Source: Zobellia alginiliquefaciens | GTDB lineage: Bacteria; Bacteroidota; Bacteroidia; Flavobacteriales; Flavobacteriaceae | NCBI RefSeq assembly: GCF_029323795.1 | Contig: NZ_CP119758.1 | Coordinates: 868,001 to 932,000 of the forward strand | Length of the DNA stretch: 64,000 nucleotides | Reading direction: 5' to 3' | Shown: piece by piece, positions 47,001 through 53,116 of the stretch | Numbering within the stretch: the first letter of the stretch is position 1 | How the letters are laid out: each line of letters opens with the position of its first letter | Notes under the pieces: generated by a model | What the model was told of the DNA's origin: nothing | What the model saw: the letters and a program-made list of their open reading frames with translations, nothing else | Database searches by the model: none | Program-made: the position numbers and the translations under genes

Positions 47001-50000
47001 TGTTCTTGTTTCGCTTACACAACCACTACTTATTGTTCTGCTTTCTGCATAGTAGGTTACGTTTCCAACCATATTCAATGTTGGGCTTCCTACTACACTA
47101 CCACCTGTAGCAGTAGTATACCAAACCACCGTTGCACCTGCCGGTGGAGTAGCCGTGGCGGTCATAGTTTGCGTAGGACTAGCTTCACATTCCGTTTGAT
47201 CGCCTCCACTTGTTGGAGCAACAGGAATAGGATCGATAGTTAGTGTTACTGCAGTTCTTGATAGCGAAGTACAAGACGTACTGTTATTTTGACTTTCAGC
47301 ATAATAGGTAACCGAACCAACTGAACTCCATTGCGGACTAGCCACAACATTACCCGCCGTAGGCGCATCATACCAAGTCAATGTAAAACCTGATGGTACC
47401 GTTGCTGTTGCCGTTAAAGTCTGAATGGGATTTTGCTCACATTCCGTTTGGTCGCCTCCACTGGTTGGTGGGGCCGGTGCAGGTTGAATAGTTAGTGAAA
47501 CCGCTGTTCGTGTTAAACTAGGACAACCTGTAATATCATCTTGACTTTCAGCATAATAAATTTCAGTACCCACCGAACTCCAATCTGGACTGGCGACTAC
47601 GTTACCTCCAGAGGCAGCATCATACCACACTACAGTTGATCCGGAAGGTGCCGTTGCCGTAGCCGTTAAAGTTTGAATAGGGTTTTCTTCGCATTCCGTT
47701 TGATCGCCTCCACTTGTTGGTGCTACGGGTGCAGGTTGAATCGTTAAGGTTACTGCAGTTCTGCCTACACTTGGACATCCGTTTACGGTATCATTACTTT
47801 CTGCATAATAGGTTATTGTTCCTACTGCGTTTAATGTGGGGCTTGCAACGACATTCCCGCCTGTGGCAGCATCATACCAAATGATACTTGCTCCAGATGG
47901 TGCTGTTGCCGTAGCGGTTAAGGTTTGTATCGGGTCTTCTTCACATTCCGTTTGATCGCCTCCACTCGTAGGAACAGGTGGCGCCGTGTTAACCGTTAAG
48001 ACCGCTTCGTTTGAAGTTGCGTCCGGACAGCTCGCAGCAGGACTCGTCCCGATTGCACGATACCTGTTGCCGCTCATAGCCAAGGTTACATTGGTTACGG
48101 TAAGCGTATTTGTTGTTACTCCACTATGTGGTGCCGTATTTGTTAGGTCATTCCAATTAGAGCCATCAAACAGTTGCCATTGAATAACACCTGACCCTGA
48201 CGCCGCTACATTAAAAGTAACAGTACCGCCTTCACAAATCGCTTCGTTCGTTGGTTGAGTGGTTATCGTAGGAGCATCATACACATTGATATTCAACCTT
48301 CTTCTTGGCCCTTCACAAGTAGCACTTCCATTTACTGTGGATTGTGTTACCCAAAAGGATTGTTGTCCTGCTGTTGACGTATCAGGAGTAGTCGTTCCTG
48401 GAATTTCATTTCCACCCGTTGCCGCATCATACCATCTTAAATTTGTTCCTGTTGCATGCGAATCTAATTGTGCGGAAGCATCACCGATACAATAATCAAC
48501 TGGTGAATTCACCGTGGGTGCCGTTGGTATGGCATAAACTATTACATCTATTTGTGTTCGTTCACTTTCACATGTGGTAGAATCATCTATTTGGCTCACG
48601 TAATACGAGGTTGTTCCTGCAGCTGCCGTACTTGGCGTAGGCGCCGAACCACTAGCGCTTCCTCCGGTTGCTACCGTGTACCATTGTAAGGTATGGCCGG
48701 AAAGGGCCGTTGCCACTAACGGTGTTGGTGTTTCCCCAACGCAATATTCTATTGGGCTGTCAGCCGTTGGTGGAGCAGGTCGTGGTATTTGGTAAAGGTC
48801 AATTGACAAAAAATCTTCACTGGTACACCCATTAGAATTTTGGGAATACACCGTGTAATTTCTAAAAAAATCAGCAGAAGCTGGTGCTGTGTAGGTCGTA
48901 ACACCACTCGCTACCAAATCTCCGTTCCCGTCATACCAATTAGCTGTTTCTCCGCCTGCAACATCTACGGTTACGGACATTTCAGGAGGTGTATCCCCTT
49001 CGCAATAAATGTATTCCGTTGAACCTGATGGTGGGTCTACATCATTCTCTACAGTAATATTAAAAGACCTTTCTGAAAAATTACCAGAAGCATCTCTTAC
49101 AGTATATCTAATAGTAGTAGTACCAATATCAAACTGATCACCGCTGTCAAGTCCGGTTCCATCTGTTCTAAAAATCACATAATCCGCTAATTCACAACTC
49201 GTATCATTAATATTCGTAACAACGGTTCCAGGAATCAACAAATTATCTAGATAAGCTTCCATACCTGTATTGAACAATGCGGAAGATGAATATCTTATCC
49301 TAATTTGATAATTTCCGATTAAGTTAAAAGGAATAATTTCTTGTTGAACCCCTGTTGTCGTGTAAGTCTTACTAAAATAATCAGTAGTAACCGTATTTCC
49401 ATCCTCATCCAATACATCTAAATGAATAGAAGGAGAGTTTGTGACTGCAGATATACTATGAGAAAAAGTAATTTCTCCAAAGCCATTGAAGTAAAAAACT
49501 GGCGTTGTCATTGAACTTGCAAAAAAGGTATTACTAGATATTCCAGTGGAAACTAGATTACGGGAACCATTTATTTGGCCGCCATTAGTAATGGATGAAC
49601 GAACAAACGTATAACACTGATTAATAGCCGCCTCAAAATCTTGAAGTACAGGAGCTTCCCCTTCTCCAGGAGGACAGTTATCCGAAGCTGTAGGTTCTGT
49701 CCATGTATGTGGGGCAGTACAGGTATTAGGATCTGCAGTTAAGGTTACATCAGTAGGAAAAGTATCAAAAACGGGACCTTGGTTATCATCTACAGTTACA
49801 TTAAAGGAGCAAGTAGCTATATTACCTCCGGCATCTTCCGCCCTATATATTACAGCAGTAGTTCCTGGCAGAAAAGAATCTCCAGGACTATAATTGCTCG
49901 TTACGCTTACCGCATCGGCAGAAGCAGTGGGAGGTGTCCACGTAACTACAGCGCTACATTCATCAGTTGTATAGGTTACGACAACATCAGAAGGCGGACA

Positions 50001-50177
50001 ATTAGAAAACGTTGGAGGTGCATCGACTGAAACTTCATTCGGAAAAAAAGCTTCGCCATTGTTAACGGGTGTTTTCTCTACAAATTCAATATTCGTAGAA
50101 AAACTAGATAAACTTGCCAGAAGCAAGATAACAAAGAACAATCTTGGTAGGTTTCGCATAGTTATGTAAAACTTCAT
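41007..50177 (-). CDS. Giant repetitive surface protein with T9SS type B (CHU_C-like) sorting domain
   Basis: 3056 aa from 50177; a second in-frame ATG at 50159 (MRNLPRLFFVILLLASLSS) gives an equally good signal peptide. Domains: HYR repeat (about 52-135); a second HYR (about 135-385) split by a jelly-roll-like insertion of about 150 residues; Ig-like modules (about 385-730); 14 copies of an about 80-residue module starting SGGDQTECE (about 730-2230), broken up by four different spacer modules; five DUF11 repeats (about 2290-2960) with acidic linkers DSTPNNDDGDQSEDDE; and the C-terminal sorting domain (FSPNGDGANDIFYI, YNRWGTMVF, LPVGTYYYTLELGDG). It is probably a secreted adhesin or gliding-related protein, exported through T9SS with the adjacent PorP/SprF. 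Confidence 0.9.
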   Translation of the reverse strand: MKFYITMRNLPRLFFVILLLASLSSFSTNIEFVEKTPVNNGEAFFPNEVSVDAPPTFSNCPPSDVVVTYTTDECSAVVTWTPPTASADAVSVTSNYSPGDSFLPGTTAVIYRAEDAGGNIATCSFNVTVDDNQGPVFDTFPTDVTLTADPNTCTAPHTWTEPTASDNCPPGEGEAPVLQDFEAAINQCYTFVRSSITNGGQINGSRNLVSTGISSNTFFASSMTTPVFYFNGFGEITFSHSISAVTNSPSIHLDVLDEDGNTVTTDYFSKTYTTTGVQQEIIPFNLIGNYQIRIRYSSSALFNTGMEAYLDNLLIPGTVVTNINDTSCELADYVIFRTDGTGLDSGDQFDIGTTTIRYTVRDASGNFSERSFNITVENDVDPPSGSTEYIYCEGDTPPEMSVTVDVAGGETANWYDGNGDLVASGVTTYTAPASADFFRNYTVYSQNSNGCTSEDFLSIDLYQIPRPAPPTADSPIEYCVGETPTPLVATALSGHTLQWYTVATGGSASGSAPTPSTAAAGTTSYYVSQIDDSTTCESERTQIDVIVYAIPTAPTVNSPVDYCIGDASAQLDSHATGTNLRWYDAATGGNEIPGTTTPDTSTAGQQSFWVTQSTVNGSATCEGPRRRLNINVYDAPTITTQPTNEAICEGGTVTFNVAASGSGVIQWQLFDGSNWNDLTNTAPHSGVTTNTLTVTNVTLAMSGNRYRAIGTSPAASCPDATSNEAVLTVNTAPPVPTSGGDQTECEEDPIQTLTATATAPSGASIIWYDAATGGNVVASPTLNAVGTITYYAESNDTVNGCPSVGRTAVTLTIQPAPVAPTSGGDQTECEENPIQTLTATATAPSGSTVVWYDAASGGNVVASPDWSSVGTEIYYAESQDDITGCPSLTRTAVSLTIQPAPAPPTSGGDQTECEQNPIQTLTATATVPSGFTLTWYDAPTAGNVVASPQWSSVGSVTYYAESQNNSTSCTSLSRTAVTLTIDPIPVAPTSGGDQTECEASPTQTMTATATPPAGATVVWYTTATGGSVVGSPTLNMVGNVTYYAESRTISSGCVSETRTAVTLTMHPNPTIAVTPSSQTCSADLSTYSVSVDVDRGTVTSTEGTVTDNGGNNWTISAIPSGNDITVTVTDANSCTDVISINAPNCACPTVNAPTSGGDQTECEQNPIQTLTATATAPAGASVVWYDAASSGNVVASPIWNMVGSTTYYAESVDDVNGCTSTTRTAVNLTIQAAPAAPSSGGDQTECEANPIQTLTATATSAPGTSVVWYDAATGGNVVASPTRNTVGTSTFYAESQDDGTSCVSHTRTAVVLTIEPNPAAPTSGGDQTECETNPIQTLTATATAPSGSSVVWYTAATGGTVVASPTLNTVGTVTYFAESENNSTSCVSTSRTAVVLTIQDTPTITESAGGASCSADLSTYSVSVDVSNGTVTSTEGTVTDNGGNNWTISNIPAGNDITVTTTAANSCSESITVTAPDCNCPVVDAPTSGGDQTECEQNPIQTLTATATPPANATVVWYDAPTGGTVVASPTLNTVGTVTYYAESVQNVTNCVSATRTAVILTINETPNAPISGGDQTECEATPIQTLTATATAPAGSSVVWYDAATGGNIIASPTLNSVGTVTYYAESSDNSTSCPSFTRTPVSLTIQDTPDITVATAASCAPDLLTYSVSVDVSEGTVTSTEGTVVDNGGNNWTISGITSGNDITLTVTAPNACIRTLDITAPDCSCPVVAAPTSGGDQTECEQNPIQTLTAMATSPADATVVWYDAPTGGNVIADPSLSTTGSATYYAESRDNVTNCVSSTRTAVVLTIDAAPSAPTSGGDQTECEQNPIQTLTATATAPAGSTVVWYDAPTGGNVVASPTRNTVGTITYYAQSENSTTSCTSLTRTAVSLTIQPAPAPPTSGGDQTECETSPIQTLTATATAPAGASVVWYDAATGGNVVASPTLNMVGSVTYFAESENNSTSCASFTRTPVSLTIQDTPDITVATAATCAPDLLTYSVSVDVSEGTVTSTEGTVVDNGGNNWTISGVTAGNNITLTVTAPNTCTQTLAVTAPDCSCPVVDAPTSGGDQTECEQNPIQTLTATATPPADATVVWYDAPTGGSVVADPSLSIVGTVIFYAESVENVTNCISSTRTAVSLSIEATPADPISGGDQVECDASPTQTLTATATAPAGSTIVWYNAPTGGTVVANPILDAVGNVTYYAESSDDTSACTSFNRTAVSLTIHPLPNVVANATTTTINAGEPVTLTGSGATSYMWDNGVTDGDTVYPLVTTTYTVIGTDGNTCENTDSVTITVNATSDIRIEKIVDDAAPNVGDTVIFTLTAYNDGPSDDSGGTVINDVLPAGYTYTVDTGGAGNGTYDAVSGDWTLPTLTNGNSVTIAISATVNAPTATPNEYYNIAQVTSATNFDSDSTPNNDDGDQSEDDEASAEVVPQVADLEVTNTISQPSGNPGDTVILTVTVQNNGPDDATNVSLENIVPVGFTVSTINDAGTQSGNTITWSGLTIPNGTTTTLTYEATVNNPTNVVDEYLNTVQVTTVDQYDPDSAPNNDDGDQSEDDEDAVSMRLQSSDLEIVNTVNPDSGNPGDTLTFSIEIINNSTDDATGIALENYVPSGFTVTTINDGGTQTGNTISWNGLTVPGGTSQTLTFEVTINVPTNTDGEYFNSVQITAVDQLDPDSSPNNDDGDQSEDDEDNAEIVLIPADLSLSKNLSAASNPTPNAGDTVTFEVTVTNNGPGIATNVSVEDILPIGYTLGTVNNGGVVSGNTITWSIATVAVGSQTLSYEVTLNAPTNAIGEYDNIAQITAMDQFDPDSTPNNDDGDQSEDDEVLHIINAPSVDLEISKMVDKSQTFHGDTVVFRVIVGNNDAYEATNIGIEDVLPSGYELVSHTADYGAYNETTSTWEIPSLPVDTEANLEMTVTVTDVDDYTNVAELIYVDQIDLNMDNDRAEATPEVTQSSCLTVYNEFSPNGDGANDIFYIECIEQYPDNVLTVYNRWGTMVFTTIGYDNTWDGRSLDRAKLDSSDQLPVGTYYYTLELGDGTTSPKSGWLYISR
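43500..47980 (-). repeat. Tandem coding repeats (14 Ig-like modules with spacers)
   Basis: Within the giant gene, units of roughly 240 bases repeat, each encoding SGGDQTECE, then IQTLTATAT, VVWYDA and VTYYAES blocks. The group sizes are 4, 3, 2, 3 and 2 copies, separated by four spacer modules of about 85 residues (each with TYSVSVDV and TEGTVTDNGGNNWTIS). Unit similarity at DNA level is high enough to make copy-number change by recombination likely. Confidence 0.85.
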
Positions 50178-50467
50178 GACATAGCCAAAATGTAATCCAA
50201 CCTTGGCCTATGTAGTTATACATAACGCAAATTCCGCATCCTAATATTTGTAAATCGTAAAATTGTTGTGAACGCAAGATAAAATGTTGTCATCTGGCAT
50301 TTTAAGTAGGTCTTATCATCAAAAAATTGTTAAATAAAGCCCCTAAAAACCAATCCCTCATCGATGAAATAATAAGTAACGGTATGAAAAAACCACTTTC
50401 AGATTTGTGTTGATTTATACCTTTACCACCTGTTAAAACGCTCCTCTAATTTACAGAATCACTTCAC

Positions 50468-51184
50468 CTAGTTTTGAGTGTCACTCCACTTTTCATAGCG
50501 TACTTTTTGCTCTTCGCTCGTTAATGGATACAAGCCCACTATAGATGTTCCGTTTTGAACCTCTTGCATCACATAATCTTCAAAACGTGTCATTTTTAGG
50601 CATTCATCCGCAACTTGATCCGCTATGTTTGCCGGTATGACCATAATTCCATCATCATCCCCTACAATATAATCGTCTGGAAATACGGCCACATCTCCGC
50701 AACCAATAGGTTCATTAATAGCAATGGCTTGGTGCAAAGTTAAATTGGTAGGTGCCGTAGGCCTATTGTGATAGGACGCAAAACTGAGGTCTGCAATTTC
50801 GGCAGAATCACGAAATCCACCGTCCGTAACTATACCTTCTACCCCACGCACCATTAAACGAGTTGCCAAAATAGAACCCGCAGAGGCAGCACGAGCATCT
50901 TTTCTACTATCTATGACCATAACATAGCCCGCAGGACATTCTTCTACCGCCACACGCTGCAAATGCTTGGGATCCCTAAACACCTCAATGGGATTTAAAT
51001 CTTCCCTAGCTGGAATATAACGTAACGTATATGCCTTACCTACCATAGTGGGTTTACCTTTCTTAAGAGGTTGGACGCCTTGAATAAATTGATTCCGGAG
51101 GCCTTTTTTAAATAGACAAGTGGCAATAGTTGCCGTGCTTACCATTCTTAATTTTTCCGTAGTGGTTTTTTCTTCTGTTGTCAT
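50468..51184 (-). CDS. RraA-like family protein (possible pyruvate-type aldolase)
   Basis: 238 aa, cytoplasmic. RraA/HMG-aldolase fold signatures are visible: GKAYTLRYIPARED, GYVMVIDSRKDARAASAGSILA, a GIVTDGGFRDSAEI motif with the conserved R-D pair, and DYIVGDDDGIMVIP near the end. The family includes RNase E inhibitor-like proteins, HMG/CHA aldolases that release pyruvate, and many of unknown activity; sequence alone cannot choose. It is 19 bases downstream of the TIM-barrel gene, so it shares its transcript. Its place in a uronate regulon favours a role in 2-keto sugar breakdown (inference). Confidence 0.75.
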   Translation of the reverse strand: MTTEEKTTTEKLRMVSTATIATCLFKKGLRNQFIQGVQPLKKGKPTMVGKAYTLRYIPAREDLNPIEVFRDPKHLQRVAVEECPAGYVMVIDSRKDARAASAGSILATRLMVRGVEGIVTDGGFRDSAEIADLSFASYHNRPTAPTNLTLHQAIAINEPIGCGDVAVFPDDYIVGDDDGIMVIPANIADQVADECLKMTRFEDYVMQEVQNGTSIVGLYPLTSEEQKVRYEKWSDTQN

Positions 51185-51203
51185 ATTTGATTTTGTAATT
51201 GGT

Positions 51204-52172
51204 TTATTCCGCTTTGCTCCAGGTATCCCTTAAAAAGACCAAGTCCTTTTTCATTTTAGCGTAAACTTCTTCCCTATTTATGGTAATCTCTGAAGCACCA
51301 TGCTCGGCACCTCCAAGATCATATTCTAAATGTAGCGATACCGGTACGTTTATTTTATACTTCTTAAGTAATGAAAAGTAGCGGGTAAAATTTACCATCC
51401 CCTCACCTAAAGGCGTATTGATAGGTTGCCACTTGCCTTCTTTCATTCCCCATTTAAAATCTTTTATTATAATGGACCTTATATAAGGGGCAATAAGCCG
51501 TAAATCCAATTCCCAACTCAAACCACCTTCGGCTACGGCATGGCGTATATCATATTGGCAACCCATATATTTGCTTTCCGAAGATGGTAATATGGGTGGC
51601 ATATCCCAAATAGGAGCACCAACATGGTTGCCTGCATGATTTTGATAGCAACCAACTAAATCCAGGTTTTCATTTACTGATTCGAGGTCACTAAAAAGTT
51701 TCCTATAGATTTTCTGACTCGCTTCTATGTTACGGTCCTCCGGGTAACTCAACCACCCAGTTCTATAGTGTGAGACTCCTAAACCACTGGCCGTTTCAAG
51801 TAGTTGCCTGTCGGTTACGTTCTTCCCATCAAGTACATTTGTGGTTATCATAGTAGACTTTAGTCCATGCTTTTTCATCGCAACTACGGCTTTAGGTAAG
51901 TCACGAGCCACATTTTCCGGTAGCACGTGCCCTTTTGGTCTTACGGTTAAATCCAAGCCGTCAAAACCAATTTCAGAAGCCACTTTGGCCATTTCATCAT
52001 AATCTAAAAATTGTAAATGCTTAGAGAATAAATGAACCTGAAGCCCTTTATTTAAAGGTTTGTACTTTAAATTAAAAGGATTTGCCAGGGGCATCAAAGG
52101 AACAGCCAAGGCTACGGAACTGGATTTCTTAATAAAATTTCTTCGATTCAAATAAGTTTTGTTTTTAGCCAT
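51204..52172 (-). CDS. Xylose-isomerase-like TIM-barrel sugar isomerase/epimerase with Tat signal
   Basis: 322 aa. A twin-arginine signal NRRNFIKKSSSVALAVPLMPLA lies at residues 8-29, so it is probably exported folded to the periplasm. The AP-endonuclease-2/xylose-isomerase-like barrel shows QVHLFSKHLQFL, IGFDGLDLTVRP, LVGCYQNHAGNHVG, QYDIRHAVAEGG, IIIKDFKWG and SLHLEYDLGG, with metal-ligand E, D and H positions in the last half. Many such proteins act on keto sugars or sugar acids. It diverges from the gluconokinase-like gene across a shared double operator. Confidence 0.8.
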   Translation of the reverse strand: MAKNKTYLNRRNFIKKSSSVALAVPLMPLANPFNLKYKPLNKGLQVHLFSKHLQFLDYDEMAKVASEIGFDGLDLTVRPKGHVLPENVARDLPKAVVAMKKHGLKSTMITTNVLDGKNVTDRQLLETASGLGVSHYRTGWLSYPEDRNIEASQKIYRKLFSDLESVNENLDLVGCYQNHAGNHVGAPIWDMPPILPSSESKYMGCQYDIRHAVAEGGLSWELDLRLIAPYIRSIIIKDFKWGMKEGKWQPINTPLGEGMVNFTRYFSLLKKYKINVPVSLHLEYDLGGAEHGASEITINREEVYAKMKKDLVFLRDTWSKAE

Positions 52173-52210
52173 AATGGGTTGGTTTTGAAAATGGATTTAA
52201 CACTTAACAT

Positions 52211-52262
52211 TTTGATAATGATCAAATATAACTATATTTGGTAAACCAATTTGGTAAACCAA
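52211..52262. promoter_or_regulatory. Divergent promoters with double TTGGTAAACCAA operator (site 1)
   Basis: Plus strand: TTTG (52211-52214), an 18-base gap, then TATATTTG (52233-52240) as -7 box, overlapping the first TTGGTAAACCAA (52238-52249); a second copy is at 52251-52262. Minus strand: TATATTTG (52223-52230) can serve the TIM-barrel gene, with the operators in its -33 region. A bound repressor should block both directions. The palindrome resembles UxuR/ExuR (GntR/FadR-type) hexuronate operators. Confidence 0.7.
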
Positions 52263-52273
52263 TTATTTAACAG

Positions 52274-52774
52274 ATGTATAAAAAAGAGAATTTTGTAATA
52301 GTTTTAGTGGGTGTTTGCGGTACAGGCAAGAGTATTGTGGGCGATAAAGTTGCTAGGAAACTAGATATTCCATTTTTTGATGCCGATGCTCTCTTCAACG
52401 AGCAACTTGCCTCGGATAAAAAAAATAGGACTGACGATTCCAGTACATGGTTATCAGCTATTACAAATTTAATTCAAGAGGAGTTTACCAAAAAAGGTTG
52501 TGTGGTATCCTGTTCAATTTTAAAGAAAGAACAGCGTTTACAACTTGCTGAAAATCTTGATTTAAATATTGACTGGGTATTTATGCGCGGTACCTATGAA
52601 AAAGTAAACGAACGTTTGGAAAAAGAACATGAACCGCACCAAACCTTATCTTCGCTGCAGTCTGACTTTGAGTCGCTAGAAATTCCTAAAAGGGCCCTTA
52701 CCGTAGATATTACAAATACCGACCAAGAAATAGTAGATACCATTTTAAAGTATTTAGCACGAAAGTATGGTTGA
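52274..52774 (+). CDS. Gluconokinase-like (GntK-type) carbohydrate kinase
   Basis: 166 aa, a usual size for GntK-type kinases. The P-loop is GVCGTGKS (residues 13-20), followed by FFDADALF, the substrate-side D motif, the VVSCSILKKEQR block matching VSCSALKxxYR, and WVFMRGTYEKVNERL. The LQSDFESLEIP segment matches the LxSQFxxLExP stretch of gluconokinases. Only about 34 bases lie between the -7 box and its ATG. In an alginate regulon it may phosphorylate 2-keto-3-deoxygluconate or a related sugar acid; the usual KDG kinase is a PfkB-type enzyme, so this is open. Confidence 0.75.
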   Translation: MYKKENFVIVLVGVCGTGKSIVGDKVARKLDIPFFDADALFNEQLASDKKNRTDDSSTWLSAITNLIQEEFTKKGCVVSCSILKKEQRLQLAENLDLNIDWVFMRGTYEKVNERLEKEHEPHQTLSSLQSDFESLEIPKRALTVDITNTDQEIVDTILKYLARKYG

Positions 52775-52818
52775 AGCTTTCTCCACTCTGTAGAAATCAG
52801 GATTATAATGCTCTATAA

Positions 52819-52871
52819 TTTGCACAATAGAAAAATATCTCTATTTTTGGTAAACCAAATTGGTTAACCAA
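52819..52871 (+). promoter_or_regulatory. Promoter of the PL17 gene with double operator (site 2)
   Basis: TTTG at 52819-52822 and TATTTTTG at 52842-52849 have exactly 19 bases between them. TTGGTAAACCAA (52847-52858) overlaps the -7 box, and the perfect palindrome TTGGTTAACCAA follows at 52860-52871. The transcript would have a leader of about 250 bases before the lyase start, with no gene recognised in it. Confidence 0.7.
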
Positions 52872-53116
52872 TTTAATCAAATGCAATAAATAAAAGTAAT
52901 ATTTACAATAATAGGACCATTAGCATTTAAATGGTCGCTGGTGACCCATTGAGAAATTCAAACGTAGGTCTTTAAAAAATTAGCGGTAATCAGCGACCAT
53001 AATTTTAAATTTAACTGAATTGAAGCTCCTACAAGTATTAAGATTACTTCAATGCTTAACTATCTATATCCGCTGAGAGTTAACCAAAAATAAGATTACG
53101 CCCAATATAACAAGAC

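Noticed and set aside
43500-47980. Regular repeats as a possible CRISPR array
   Set aside because: Units are about 240 bases and coding, with conserved protein motifs; there are no short identical repeats with unique spacers and no cas genes.
42168-50030. Many plus-strand open frames of 60-100 codons opposite the giant gene
   Set aside because: They arise from the repeated codon pattern of the minus-strand repeats, share no features with known proteins and overlap a well-supported gene.
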